A stretch of DNA of 64,000 nucleotides, taken from assembly GCF_022370635.2 (NCBI RefSeq), contig NZ_CP092362.2, positions 5,394,001-5,458,000 of the forward strand. The letters are read 5' to 3'. The notes beneath the pieces are model-generated. The model had not been told where the DNA came from. It searched no databases and was given only the letters and a program-made list of their open reading frames with translations. The position numbers were made by a program, and so were the translations under genes. Below, one piece after another: positions 1-9,066 of this stretch; positions within the stretch are counted from its first letter, which is position 1; each line of letters starts with the position of its first letter. The DNA is from Mycolicibacterium crocinum (GTDB lineage: Bacteria > Actinomycetota > Actinomycetes > Mycobacteriales > Mycobacteriaceae).

Positions 1-949
1 TCAGCGCCTCCGGGATCCCGTCGAACCCGGTGATCGTCATCTGGCCCGGCACGTAGATCCCTTTGGCACGTAGATAATCCATCGCCGAGATGGCGAGCAC
101 GTCGGCGGTGCACATCAACGCGGTGATGCGCGGGTTGGCCTGTAGCGCCACCTCCGCGGCCGCCGCGCCAGACGCCGGAAGGTGCTCGTAACTCTCGACG
201 ATAGTGAGCGACCCCGGGTCCACGCCCGCGGCGGACATCGCATCGCGCACGCCGCCGATTCGCTCGGTCTGGACGTGAAAGTGCGATGCCTCCAACCGTT
301 CTGCGCGCACCACGCCCGCCGTCTGACCACCCATGTGCCGCTCGGTGCCCAATCGCATTGTCAACAAACCGATTTCGTGGTGGCCGAGACCGACGACATA
401 TTCGGCCAGTTCGCGCATCGCAGCGCGGTCGTCGATGCAGACCCGTGAGGCGCCAGGGACATCCTTCGGCTGATCCACGACGACGACCGGTACATGTCGC
501 TGCAATGCGGTCTGCAGATAGGGATCGTCATCGGCAGCGGCGTAGACGACGAAACCGTCGACACCTGCCGCCAGAACCGAATTCATCCCGTCCGACACGC
601 TGCGGTCCGGACCGACGGCGACCAGGAGCAGGCCCTGTCCGACTTCTTCACATGATTCGGCAAGCCCGGCAACGAAGTTCAGTGCGGCGGGATCGCTGAA
701 GGCATAGGTCAGAGGCTCGGTGATCACCAGGCCGACCGCGCCGGCCTTGCGAGTGCGCAGCGAACGGGCCACCGGGTCCGGCCCGGCGTATCCGAGGCGC
801 TTGGCGGTGGCCAGTACTCGCTCGCGCAGATCGGCCGACAACTGGTCCGGACGGTTGTAAGCGTTGGAGATCGTGGTTCGCGAAACCTTGAGTTCGGCAG
901 CCAACGAAGCCAGGGTCGCCCGCCGCCGCGGCGCCGGACTTCGGGACAT
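1..949 (-). CDS. LacI-family transcriptional regulator (partial, 3' end outside window)
   Basis: The first ~316 residues of a LacI/PurR-type DNA-binding regulator are present; the gene runs off the left edge. Near the N-terminus is the helix-turn-helix (KVSRTTISNAYNRP) and the hinge region (RERVLATAKRLGY). The periplasmic-binding-like effector domain follows, with the IDDRAAM segment and the GFDGIPEAL motif that is common late in this fold. The ATG at 949 is chosen because it directly precedes the basic N-terminus (MSRSPAPRRR). It diverges from znuA with a 110-bp spacer. The family usually responds to sugars or nucleosides, but the ligand cannot be read here. By remembered synteny it corresponds to Rv3575c of M. 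tuberculosis. Confidence 0.9.
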   Translation of the reverse strand, partial: MSRSPAPRRRATLASLAAELKVSRTTISNAYNRPDQLSADLRERVLATAKRLGYAGPDPVARSLRTRKAGAVGLVITEPLTYAFSDPAALNFVAGLAESCEEVGQGLLLVAVGPDRSVSDGMNSVLAAGVDGFVVYAAADDDPYLQTALQRHVPVVVVDQPKDVPGASRVCIDDRAAMRELAEYVVGLGHHEIGLLTMRLGTERHMGGQTAGVVRAERLEASHFHVQTERIGGVRDAMSAAGVDPGSLTIVESYEHLPASGAAAAEVALQANPRITALMCTADVLAISAMDYLRAKGIYVPGQMTITGFDGIPEAL

Positions 950-1007
950 GCTCCGTGAGGTTAGCGCATCGACTTGCGCAGGACCGGTACCGATGCCCTA
1001 AGGTTAT

Positions 1008-1022
1008 TGGAAACGGTTTTCA
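1008..1022. promoter_or_regulatory. Zur-like operator upstream of znuA
   Basis: A 15-bp odd-centred dyad, TGGAAACGGTTTTCA, has six of seven arm positions paired. It closely matches the actinobacterial Zur box pattern TGaAAAtgaTTTtCA. It lies 38 bp before the znuA start, between znuA and the LacI-type gene, which fits zinc-responsive repression of the importer. A LacI-family operator is the main alternative, but those usually have an even-length dyad centred on CG, and that fit is poorer here. Confidence 0.65.
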
Positions 1023-1059
1023 TTTGTATTTGGTCTACCTCAGTTGGAGAGGAGCGATC

Positions 1060-1977
1060 GTGCGCACTGCTGCGATCCGCGCGGTCATCGGTCTGTCAAC
1101 AGTGGCCCTGGTGGGCGGTCTCACCGCATGCGGCGGCGACAAGTCCCCGGGCGGCGCCCAGGCCGCGACACCGACCGTTGTGGCGTCGACCGACGTGTGG
1201 GGCAGCGTCGCGCAGGCCGTCGCCGGTGACCATGCCAAGGTCACCTCGATCATCACCAGCGCCTCCGCCGACCCACACTCGTTCGAGGCCAGCCCCGCCA
1301 ACGCCGCCGACATCGCCGACGCATCGCTGGTCGTCTACAACGGTGGCGGCTACGACCACTGGGTCGACGACGTTCTGGCCAGCCACAAGGGAGTGGCCTC
1401 GGTCGACGCCTACTCGCTGCTCCAGGCTCCCCCAGGAGAGCCGCAGCCGGCCAACGAACACGTCTTCTACGACCTGAACACCGCCCGAGCCGTCGCCACG
1501 AAGATCGCCGAGAAGCTGGCGCAGGACGACCCGCAGCACGCGGCCGACTACAAGGCCAACGCCGAGACGTTCAACCGGGGCGCCGACGCGATCGCACAGA
1601 CCGAGAAGGCCAACCGCACCAGCCATCCGGGCGCGGCCGTCGTCGCCACCGAACCCGTCGCCCACTACCTGTTGGTGGCCGCCGGGCTGACCGACAAGAC
1701 CCCCGCCGGCTTCGCCAACGCAGTCGAACAGGACACCGACCCGGCGCCCGTCGACATCGCGGCCATGCTGGACCTCATCAAGTCCCGTCAGGTCGCGGCG
1801 GTGGTGTTCAACGAACAGACCGTGACCGAGGTGACCAAGCAGGTCCAGGCCGCGGCGCAGAGCGCCGGAATCCCGGTCGTCAGCGTCACCGAGACGCTGC
1901 CCGCCGGCAAGGACTACCTGAGCTGGCAGCGCGATACCGCCGACCGGTTGACCGCGGCCCTGCAGCAGAACCGATAA
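1060..1977 (+). CDS. znuA: Zinc ABC transporter substrate-binding lipoprotein
   Basis: Cluster A-I metal-binding protein of the ZnuA/TroA family, 305 residues, expected to be lipid-anchored outside the membrane and to hand zinc to ZnuBC. GTG 1060 gives a short signal peptide with lipobox LTAC (Cys24), so the upstream in-frame ATG at 955 is rejected. Likely metal ligands are His73 (DPHSFE), His134 (NEHVFYD), His202 (EPVAH) and Glu252 (NEQT). There is no long His-rich loop, so metal choice rests on the context: a Zur-like box upstream and ABC genes directly downstream (9-bp gap). Manganese binding is the alternative. Confidence 0.85.
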   Translation: MRTAAIRAVIGLSTVALVGGLTACGGDKSPGGAQAATPTVVASTDVWGSVAQAVAGDHAKVTSIITSASADPHSFEASPANAADIADASLVVYNGGGYDHWVDDVLASHKGVASVDAYSLLQAPPGEPQPANEHVFYDLNTARAVATKIAEKLAQDDPQHAADYKANAETFNRGADAIAQTEKANRTSHPGAAVVATEPVAHYLLVAAGLTDKTPAGFANAVEQDTDPAPVDIAAMLDLIKSRQVAAVVFNEQTVTEVTKQVQAAAQSAGIPVVSVTETLPAGKDYLSWQRDTADRLTAALQQNR

Positions 1978-1986
1978 TCACTGCTT

Positions 1987-2799
1987 GTGAGTGCCGAGAT
2001 CGTCTGCTTGTCCGGTGCTCGGCTGGCCTTCGGGGACCGGGTGCTGTGGGATCACCTCGATCTGAAGGTGGCCGCCGGTGAGTTCATCGCCATCCTCGGT
2101 CCCAACGGCACCGGGAAGACATCGCTGTTCAAGGTCCTCCTGGGCCAGTTGCCGCTGAGTGCGGGCACGGCCACCATCGAGGGCCAGCCGATCGAGGCGG
2201 GCAGCGAGCGGATCGGCTATGTGCCCCAGCACCGGTCGGTCGACCGCGGATTGAGCCTGCGCGGGCGCGACCTGGTCCGTCTCGGCGTGGACGGTCACCG
2301 CTGGGGCATCGGCGCGCTGTCGCCCAAGGAGCGGCACCGTCGCGGCGAGATCGTCGAGCGGGCGATGGCACAGGTGCACGCCCTCAAACTGGCGAAGGTC
2401 CCGGTCGGGGTGATGTCGGGTGGTGAATTGCAGCGCGTGCGCATCGCCCAGGCGCTGGCCAGCGACCCCGCACTGCTGCTGTGTGACGAACCGCTGCTCA
2501 ACCTGGACCCGGCCAGCGCCCGGCTGGTGGCCCAGCTGATCGACCGGCGCCGCAAGACCGGCACCGCGGTGATGTTCGTGACCCACGAGATCAACCCCGT
2601 CGTGCCCTACGTCGACCGGGTGCTCTACCTGGTCAACGGGCGATTCCGGATCGGCACGGTCGCCGAGGTGATGACCTCGGAGACGCTCTCGGAGCTCTAC
2701 CAGGCCGACATCCAGGTGGTGCAGGTCGGCGATCGCTATGTCGTGGTCGGTGAACATCTCGACCACTCCGGTCATACCCATGGACACACCCATGAATGA
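1987..2799 (+). CDS. znuC: Zinc ABC transporter ATP-binding protein
   Basis: ATPase of the metal importer, 270 residues. Walker A is GPNGTGKTS (about residues 38-46), the ABC signature is SGGEL, and Walker B is LLLCDEP followed by the H-loop (FVTHE). The C-terminus is His-rich (HSGHTHGHTHE), a feature often seen in zinc- or cobalt-handling subunits and possibly a metal sensor or sink. The GTG start lies 9 bp after znuA, and the 3' end overlaps the permease gene, so the three genes should be one transcript. Confidence 0.9.
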   Translation: MSAEIVCLSGARLAFGDRVLWDHLDLKVAAGEFIAILGPNGTGKTSLFKVLLGQLPLSAGTATIEGQPIEAGSERIGYVPQHRSVDRGLSLRGRDLVRLGVDGHRWGIGALSPKERHRRGEIVERAMAQVHALKLAKVPVGVMSGGELQRVRIAQALASDPALLLCDEPLLNLDPASARLVAQLIDRRRKTGTAVMFVTHEINPVVPYVDRVLYLVNGRFRIGTVAEVMTSETLSELYQADIQVVQVGDRYVVVGEHLDHSGHTHGHTHE

Positions 2800-3658
2800 T
2801 CGCTTCACCCACCTGCTGGATCACCTGTTCGCCTTCAACATCACCGCCGACCTGCTGTCCCGCGGCTTCGTCCAGCAGGCCCTGATCGCGGCGGCGCTGC
2901 TGGCGCTGGTGGCCGGGCTGATCGGGCCCTTCATCGTGATGCGTCAGATGTCGTTCGCCGTGCACGGTTCCAGTGAGCTGTCGCTGACCGGCGCGGCGTT
3001 CGCGTTGCTGGCCGGTTTCAACGTCGGCCTTGGTGCGTTGGTGGGCAGCGCGCTCGCCGCCGTGCTATTCGGCTTCCTCGGTCAGCGGGCCCGCGAACGC
3101 GATTCGGCCATCGGCGTCGTCCTGGCCTTCGGGTTGGGCCTGGCCGTGTTGTTCATCCACCTGTATCCAGGCCGCGCCGGCACCAGCTTTGCGCTGCTGA
3201 CGGGTCAGATCGTCGGCGTCGGCTACTCGGGTCTGGCGCTTCTGATCGCGGTGACGGTGTTGGTCGTCGGCGTGCTGACATTCAGTTTCCGGCCGCTGCT
3301 GTTCGCCACCGCCGACCCGGAAGTGGCTGCCGCACGCGGTGTTCCGGTCCGCGTGCTGGGCATCGTGTTCGCCGCCCTGGTCGGTGTGGTCGCCGCGCAA
3401 GGTGTGCAGATCGTCGGCGCGCTGCTGGTGATGTCGTTGCTCATCACCCCGGCGGCGGCCGCGGCCCGGGTGTTCAGCTCACCCGCGGCGGTCATCGCCG
3501 CGTCGGTGGTCTTCGCCGAACTGTCGGCGGTGGTCGGCATCGTGCTGTCGCTGGCACCCGGAGTCCCAGTATCGGTGTTCGTCACGACGATCTCGTTCGT
3601 CATCTATCTGGTGTGTTGGGCCATCAGCCGGCGTCATCTCGACCCCGCCGCCGCTTAG
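2792..3658 (+). CDS. znuB: Zinc ABC transporter permease
   Basis: Integral membrane subunit of the ABC-3 family with about seven to eight hydrophobic segments and a conserved coupling region (FIVMRQMSFAVHGSSE; the SFAxHG element is typical). It completes the ZnuABC importer. ATG 2792 overlaps the end of znuC by 8 bp; ATG 2780, four codons upstream, is equally possible. The protein is 288 residues from this start, normal for the family. pxpA starts 12 bp downstream and may be co-transcribed. Confidence 0.88.
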   Translation: MNDRFTHLLDHLFAFNITADLLSRGFVQQALIAAALLALVAGLIGPFIVMRQMSFAVHGSSELSLTGAAFALLAGFNVGLGALVGSALAAVLFGFLGQRARERDSAIGVVLAFGLGLAVLFIHLYPGRAGTSFALLTGQIVGVGYSGLALLIAVTVLVVGVLTFSFRPLLFATADPEVAAARGVPVRVLGIVFAALVGVVAAQGVQIVGALLVMSLLITPAAAAARVFSSPAAVIAASVVFAELSAVVGIVLSLAPGVPVSVFVTTISFVIYLVCWAISRRHLDPAAA

Positions 3659-3670
3659 TAAGCTGAGGTC

Positions 3671-4429
3671 GTGACCTCCGTCGACCTCAACGCTGACCTC
3701 GGCGAGGGCTTCGGCGTATGGGAACTCGGCGACGACGCCGCCATGCTCGACGTGGTCACCAGCGCCAATGTGGCGTGCGGATTCCACGCCGGAAATCCCG
3801 TCGGACTGTCGCGCACCAGCCGCGCCGCCGCCGAGCGCGGCGTGCGGATCGGCGCCCAGGTGAGCTACCTCGACCTTGCCGGGTTCGGCCGCCGCTTCAT
3901 TGACATCGCGCCGGCCGAGTTGACCGCCGAGGTGATCTACCAGATCGGTGCGCTGCAGGCCCTGGCCCGGGCTGCCGGCTCGGATGTCGCCTACGTCAAA
4001 CCCCATGGTGCGCTGTACAACACGATCGTCACCCACCGCGAGCAGGCCCGTGCGGTGGCCGAGGCGGTGCATGCCGTCGACCCCGGCCTACCGGTGCTCA
4101 ATCTGGCGGGCTCGGTGTTCTTCGAGGAAGCCGAGCGGCTCGGATTGCGTACTGTCGCCGAGGCATTCGCCGACCGCGCATACCGCCCGGACGGCACCTT
4201 GGTGTCTCGCCGTGAAGAGGGCGCAGTGCTGCACGATCCCGAGCAGATCGCCGAGCGCGTGTCCCGCATGGTGCAGTACGGCCAGGTGCTGGCCGTCGAC
4301 GGGTCGACGATCGACATCCGGGTGGAATCGGTTTGTGTACACGGTGATTCGCCGGGAGCCGTGCAGATTGCCAACGCCGTGCGGGAGCGTCTGCTGCGCG
4401 ACGGCGTCGATCTGGCGGCGTTCGTCTGA
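3671..4429 (+). CDS. pxpA: 5-oxoprolinase subunit PxpA (LamB/YcsF family)
   Basis: LamB/YcsF protein of 252 residues, family-typical in length. The N-terminal signature DLNADLGEGFG and the motif NVACGFHAG are intact, as are KPHGALYN and the DRAYRPDG segment. In bacteria PxpA acts with PxpBC in ATP-dependent opening of 5-oxoproline to glutamate. No pxpB or pxpC gene lies in this window, so the partners must be elsewhere. It begins with GTG 12 bp after znuB and its stop overlaps the next ATG (ATGA), which implies translational coupling. Confidence 0.85.
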   Translation: MTSVDLNADLGEGFGVWELGDDAAMLDVVTSANVACGFHAGNPVGLSRTSRAAAERGVRIGAQVSYLDLAGFGRRFIDIAPAELTAEVIYQIGALQALARAAGSDVAYVKPHGALYNTIVTHREQARAVAEAVHAVDPGLPVLNLAGSVFFEEAERLGLRTVAEAFADRAYRPDGTLVSRREEGAVLHDPEQIAERVSRMVQYGQVLAVDGSTIDIRVESVCVHGDSPGAVQIANAVRERLLRDGVDLAAFV

Positions 4430-5349
4430 TGCGACTCAAACTCGGCCGTCCCGATATCTCCGAGTACCGCAACCGGTTCGACGTACCGGAGGCCGACGGG
4501 AACGCGGCGCTGGCACTCACCTGGTTGGGAGTGTCGACACTGCTCGTCGACGACGGCACCTGCGCGCTGCTGACCGACGGCTTCTTCTCCCGACCATCAC
4601 TGCTGGACGTCGGACTGCGCCGGTTGACACCGTCCGCTTCGCGAATCGACTACTGCCTCAACCGCGCCAAGATCAACCGACTGGCCGCGGTGCTGCCGGT
4701 GCACACCCACTACGACCACGCGATGGACTCCGCCCTCGTCGCAGCCCGTACCGGCGCCCGGCTGGTCGGCGGCGAGTCGGCCGCCAATATTGGTCGCGGA
4801 CACGGTCTTTCCGACGATCAGATTGTCGTCGCAGCCTCGGGGGACGAGTTGAGCCTGGGGCCGTTCACCGTGACCCTCATCGAATCGCACCACTGCCCGC
4901 CGGACCGCTTCCCCGGCTCGATCACCGCCCCGGTGGTGCCGCCGGCGAAAGCCTCGGCGTTCCGCTGCGGCGAAGCGTGGTCCACGTTGATCCACCACGC
5001 GCCCAGTGATCGGCGGCTGCTGATACAGGGGAGTGCCGGTTTCCTGCCCGGTGCCCTCGATGGTCGGCACGCCGAGATCGCCTACCTCGGTGTCGGTCAG
5101 CTCGGCGTTCAGCCGCAGGCCTACATCGAGCAGTACTGGGAGCAGACGGTTCGGGCGGTCGGTGCGCGCCGAGTGGTCCTGATCCACTGGGACGACTTCT
5201 TCCGCCCGCTCACCGAGCCGATGATCGCGCTGCCCTACGCAGGCGACGACTTGAACGTCACCATGCGAGTACTGTCGCGGCTGGCCGAAAAGGACGGTGT
5301 CGCTTTGCATCTGCCGACAGTGTGGCAGCGCTCGGACCCGTGGGTCTGA
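4429..5349 (+). CDS. MBL-fold metallo-hydrolase
   Basis: Metallo-beta-lactamase-fold protein of 306 residues. The metal-binding motif reads HTHYDHAMD (HxHxDH), with a further HH pair in ESHHCPP and a late His in LIHWDDF. The substrate is unknown; the fold includes lactonases, phosphodiesterases and thioesterases. It overlaps pxpA by 1 bp and precedes an ArsB-like permease. The same trio position is occupied by Rv3577 in M. tuberculosis as I recall it. Confidence 0.8.
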   Translation: MRLKLGRPDISEYRNRFDVPEADGNAALALTWLGVSTLLVDDGTCALLTDGFFSRPSLLDVGLRRLTPSASRIDYCLNRAKINRLAAVLPVHTHYDHAMDSALVAARTGARLVGGESAANIGRGHGLSDDQIVVAASGDELSLGPFTVTLIESHHCPPDRFPGSITAPVVPPAKASAFRCGEAWSTLIHHAPSDRRLLIQGSAGFLPGALDGRHAEIAYLGVGQLGVQPQAYIEQYWEQTVRAVGARRVVLIHWDDFFRPLTEPMIALPYAGDDLNVTMRVLSRLAEKDGVALHLPTVWQRSDPWV

Positions 5350-5356
5350 CCGCGCT

Positions 5357-6595
5357 GTGCTGATCGTCGCCATCCTGGCCCTGGTGGTCGTCCTCGTCTT
5401 TGCCATTGCCAGGCCGGCCGGCTGGTCGGAGGCGGTGATCGCGGTGCCCGCCGCCGCCCTCGTCATCGCGGTCGGTGCGGTGTCCACCCATGACGCGGCC
5501 GCGGAGGCCAGCCGGATGCTGCCGGTGGTCGGATTCCTGGCGGCCGTGCTGGTGCTGGCCAAATTGTGTGACGACGAAGGACTGTTCAAGGCAGCGGGCA
5601 CCTGGATGGCGCGCGGCAGCGGTGGCAGCCCGCGGCGGCTGCTCGGTCAGGTGTTCCTGATCGCGGCCGCCACCACGGCGATCCTGAGTCTGGACGCCAC
5701 CGTCGTGCTGCTTACCCCGGTGGTTCTTGCCACCGCCCGTACGTTGCGGGTACCGCCCCGCCCACACCTGTATGCCACCGCGCACCTGTCGAATTCGGCG
5801 TCGTTGCTGCTGCCGGTGTCCAACCTGACCAACCTGCTGGCATTCAGCGCCGCCGGGCTGTCGTTCACCCGGTTCAGTGCATTGATGGCGGCCCCGTGGC
5901 TGGCGGCGGTCGCCGTCGAATACCTGGTGCTGCGGTTGGCATTTCGCCGGGATCTCGAGGATGTCCCGACCGACAGCCCTCCCCCGGCGGCGGACACGCC
6001 GGTGTTCGTCCTCGTCGTGCTGGGGTTGACTCTGGTCGGATTCGCGGTGACGTCGTTCGCCGGGCTGTCGCCGGCATGGGCGGCACTGGCCGGCGCCGTG
6101 GTTCTGGGTGTGCGGTCACTGGCGCAGCGGCGCAGCACAATTGGCGGGATCGTGCATTCGGCGAACGTGCCGTTTCTGCTGTTCGTGCTGGCGCTCGCGG
6201 TGGTGGTCAAGGCGGTGATGGTCAACGGACTCGATACCGCCGCGGCCGACCTACTGCCCTCGGGTAGCGGGTTGGTGGCGCTGCTCGGGATCGCGACGGT
6301 GGCCGCACTGCTGTCCAATGTCGTCAACAACCTGCCCGCCGTTCTGGTGCTGCTGCCGTTGGTAGCAGGAAGCGGCCCGGCCGCGGTGCTGGCCGTGCTG
6401 ATCGGGGTGAACATCGGGCCGAACCTGACCTATGCCGGGTCGCTGGCCAACCTGCTGTGGCGCCGGGTGCTGCACCAGCAGGGCGAGCCGACCAGCGTTC
6501 GTGAGTTCACCTGGCTGGGCGTGGCGACTGTGCCGGCCTGCCTGGTGGTGGCGGTGCTGACGTTATGGGCCGGGGTGCACCTGATCGGGGTCTAG
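5357..6595 (+). CDS. ArsB/SLC13-type membrane transporter
   Basis: Polytopic membrane protein of 412 residues with roughly eleven hydrophobic segments in two similar halves, the layout of the ArsB/ion-transporter superfamily. Characteristic elements are SLDATVVLLTPVV in the first half, SNLTNLLAF, and NVVNNLPAVLVLLPL and GVNIGPNLTYAGSLANLL in the second. GTG 5357 is preferred because an earlier ATG (5297) would overlap the previous gene by 53 bp and add a non-hydrophobic leader. Arsenite export is the family's best-known role, but no ars regulator or reductase lies nearby, so the substrate stays open. Probable Rv3578 counterpart. Confidence 0.78.
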   Translation: MLIVAILALVVVLVFAIARPAGWSEAVIAVPAAALVIAVGAVSTHDAAAEASRMLPVVGFLAAVLVLAKLCDDEGLFKAAGTWMARGSGGSPRRLLGQVFLIAAATTAILSLDATVVLLTPVVLATARTLRVPPRPHLYATAHLSNSASLLLPVSNLTNLLAFSAAGLSFTRFSALMAAPWLAAVAVEYLVLRLAFRRDLEDVPTDSPPPAADTPVFVLVVLGLTLVGFAVTSFAGLSPAWAALAGAVVLGVRSLAQRRSTIGGIVHSANVPFLLFVLALAVVVKAVMVNGLDTAAADLLPSGSGLVALLGIATVAALLSNVVNNLPAVLVLLPLVAGSGPAAVLAVLIGVNIGPNLTYAGSLANLLWRRVLHQQGEPTSVREFTWLGVATVPACLVVAVLTLWAGVHLIGV

Positions 6596-6604
6596 TCTCC
6601 GAAA

Positions 6605-8118
6605 ATGGATCGCTTCTGGCAGTGGGCCTGGGATCGACATGCGCCGAGATACCTGTGGGTCATCTGGCTGACCGCGTTCGCTTCGGCACTACCGGTCTAT
6701 CTCGCATGGGCGTGGATCGTGCTCTCCTTTGAGAAGTCCAGTCGCTATGGCGCGGCGTTCATCGTCGCGGCTGCCGTGGTGCTGATGATGGCGGCCGTGG
6801 GCACACTTCCCGGCCGGAGGTGGTTTCGCGATCTCGACCGATGGCTGTCGGGCCAGCCGATCGATCGGGCGAGGGTGCTGGAAGATACCTATGTCTGGAC
6901 CCGCAGGACCGATATTCAATCGCTCGTGTACGTGCCGGTTTCGATGGTCGTCCTGTTGACCGCTGTCGCTGCGGTCACCGGGCAGACGGGCCACGGCTTA
7001 TCGAGTACGGCATCCTCGGCGTCGCGGCGGGAGTATCCACCGTGCTCATCGGAGTGCATAGTTCCGGGGAAGGTGCGCTGCGGCCGGTCCGGGCGGCGCT
7101 GGCCGGGGACGCAGGCATCGGCGACTCGCTGCCGCGATCACGTCCGACTTTCGCCGCGTGGCTGGGCCTTTCGATCGTCGGCTCGATCTTCCTGTTCTCG
7201 GTCATGTCTGCGATGGTGGCGATGGTGCTGGACCGGGACGACTCGACGCCGGTGCTCGCCGTAGCGATTGCGACCGCCATGACACTTGCCATCGGTGTGC
7301 CGATCACCGTCGTCGCGATGCTCTCCCCAACCTTTCGCCCGATTCGTGACCTCGCCCACGCGACCAACAGGGTGGCCACCGGCGACTACAGCCGGCGGTT
7401 GCCGGTGGTTCAAGACGACGATCTCGGTGTGCTGGTCGCGTCGTTCAACCGGATGCAATCGGGTTTGGCTGAGCGGCAACGACTTCAGGCTGCGTTCGGG
7501 ACCTACGTCGACCCTAGCCTGGCCGCCCGCCTACTCGAACAGGGTGATGATGTCTTCACCGGTGAGCGCCGCGAAGTGACGATGATGTTCATCGACATCC
7601 GTGACTTCACCCCGTACTCGGAAGCTCACACCGCCGAAGAGACGGTGGCCCGCCTCAACGCACTGTTCGAGATCGTCGTGCCCGCAGTCGTCGACGCCGG
7701 CGGCCACGTCAACAAGTTCCTCGGCGACGGCGCACTCGCCGTCTTCGGCGCGCCGAACGACCTCGCCGATCACGCCGACGCGGCATTGTCTGTCGCGCTG
7801 TCTATTCAAGGCGCAGTCACCGAGCGGTTCGGCGGAACGCTACGGATCGGCATCGGGATCAACACCGGCGTCGTGATCGCAGGCACCATCGGCGGAGGGG
7901 GGAAGCTCGAGTTCACCTTGATCGGTGACGCGGTGAACGTCGCGGCCCGCGTCGAGCAACTCACCAAGACGACGCTCGATCCGATCCTGCTGACCCAACA
8001 GTCCGTGAACGCGCTGACCTCACAACCGCCCGGACTGATCCAGCGGGGATCGCATGCATTGAAAGGAAAATCGACCGCGATTCAGGTCTTCGGGTTCGAC
8101 CAGCGGATCGGGGTGTAG
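6605..8118 (+). pseudogene. Membrane class III adenylate cyclase with a -1 frameshift
   Basis: Membrane cyclase of the mycobacterial type: about six hydrophobic segments, a HAMP linker (FRPIRDLAHATNRVATGDYS) and a C-terminal catalytic domain. The catalytic domain looks intact: metal Asp in MMFIDIRDFT, second metal Asp in NKFLGDGALAVFG (the preceding Lys would contact adenine), and GDAVNVAAR carrying the transition-state Asn and Arg. The reading frame changes between about 6980 and 6998. The first 125 or so residues are in one frame and everything from LIEYGILG onward is in another, consistent with one missing base. It may be a real mutation or a sequencing error. The stop lies 3 bp from the convergent rlmB stop. 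Confidence 0.8.
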
Positions 8119-8121
8119 CTC

Positions 8122-9066
8122 TCAGCGCCTGCGCTGGCGGGCGATCTCGGCCAGCACCACGCCGGCGGCGACAGATGCGTTCAGCGACTCCGTCGGCCCG
8201 GCCATCGGAATCGATACCACCGCATCGCAATTCTGGCGCACCAGCCGTGAGAGCCCCTTGCCCTCCGAGCCGACCACCAGGACCAGCGGCCCTGAGCCGT
8301 CGAACTCGTCGAGCGTGGTGTCACCCTCGGCGTCGAGCCCGATCACCTGAACACCGGCGTCCGCCCAATCCTTCAGCGTGCGATTGAGATTCGTCGCACG
8401 CGCCACCCGCACGCGGGCGGCTGCACCCGCACTGGTGCGCCACGCGACGGCGGTCACCGACGCCGAGCGCCGCTGCGGGATCAGCACACCGTGGCCGGCG
8501 AACGCCGCCACCGACCGTACGATCGCGCCGAGGTTGCGCGGATCGGAGATATTGTCCAGCGCCACCAGCAGAGCGGGTTCGTGGTCGGACGTCGCCGCGG
8601 CCAGCAGATCATCGGGGTGCGCGTAGGCATACGGCGGTACCTGCAGGGCGATTCCCTGGTGTAACCCGTTGGCGCTCAAGCGATCCAGATCGTGGCGCGG
8701 CACCTCGAGGATCGGGATGCCGCGGTCGGCCGCGATGGTCACCGACTCGGTGAGCCGCTCGTCGGCCTCGGCGCCCAGCGCCACGTACAACGCCGTCGCC
8801 GGGGCGTTCGCCCGCAAGCACTCCAGCACCGGGTTACGGCCGAGGACGATCTCGGTCTCATCCGTCGGCTTGGTCGTCCTGCGTTGCGTCTGCTTGGCGG
8901 CAGCGGCGGCACGGCGGGCCGCCGGATGTCCCTTCCGCGCCGCAGCCGGCGGGGTGGCACCGCGCCCCTCCAGTCCGCGGCGGCGCTGCCCACCGGAACC
9001 GACGGTCGGGCCCTTCTTGGTGCCTTCCTTGCGAATCGCGCCGCGGCGCTTGGAGTTTCCGGCCAT
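8122..9066 (-). CDS. rlmB: 23S rRNA (guanosine-2'-O-)-methyltransferase, TrmH/SpoU family
   Basis: SPOUT-class RNA methyltransferase of 314 residues that should modify 23S rRNA (G2251-type site). A ~70-residue basic Lys/Arg/Ala-rich leader precedes the SpoU substrate-binding domain (EIVLGRNPVLECL). The knotted catalytic domain has the three usual motifs: LDNISDPRNLGAIVR, VVGSEGKGLS and IPMAGPTESLNASVAA. ATG 9066 overlaps the cysS stop by 1 bp (TAATG), so it is coupled to cysS; an upstream ATG at 9096 is rejected for that reason. Counterpart of Rv3579c. Confidence 0.92.
   Translation of the reverse strand: MAGNSKRRGAIRKEGTKKGPTVGSGGQRRRGLEGRGATPPAAARKGHPAARRAAAAAKQTQRRTTKPTDETEIVLGRNPVLECLRANAPATALYVALGAEADERLTESVTIAADRGIPILEVPRHDLDRLSANGLHQGIALQVPPYAYAHPDDLLAAATSDHEPALLVALDNISDPRNLGAIVRSVAAFAGHGVLIPQRRSASVTAVAWRTSAGAAARVRVARATNLNRTLKDWADAGVQVIGLDAEGDTTLDEFDGSGPLVLVVGSEGKGLSRLVRQNCDAVVSIPMAGPTESLNASVAAGVVLAEIARQRRR

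Noticed and set aside
1008..1022. LacI-type operator instead of Zur box
   Set aside because: An even-length dyad centred on CG fits poorly; the odd-centred 15-bp dyad matches the Zur pattern better. Kept only as an alternative.
6980..6998. Programmed -1 frameshifting in the adenylate cyclase
   Set aside because: No slippery X-XXY-YYZ heptamer or clear downstream pseudoknot is seen at the switch; deletion or sequence error is simpler.
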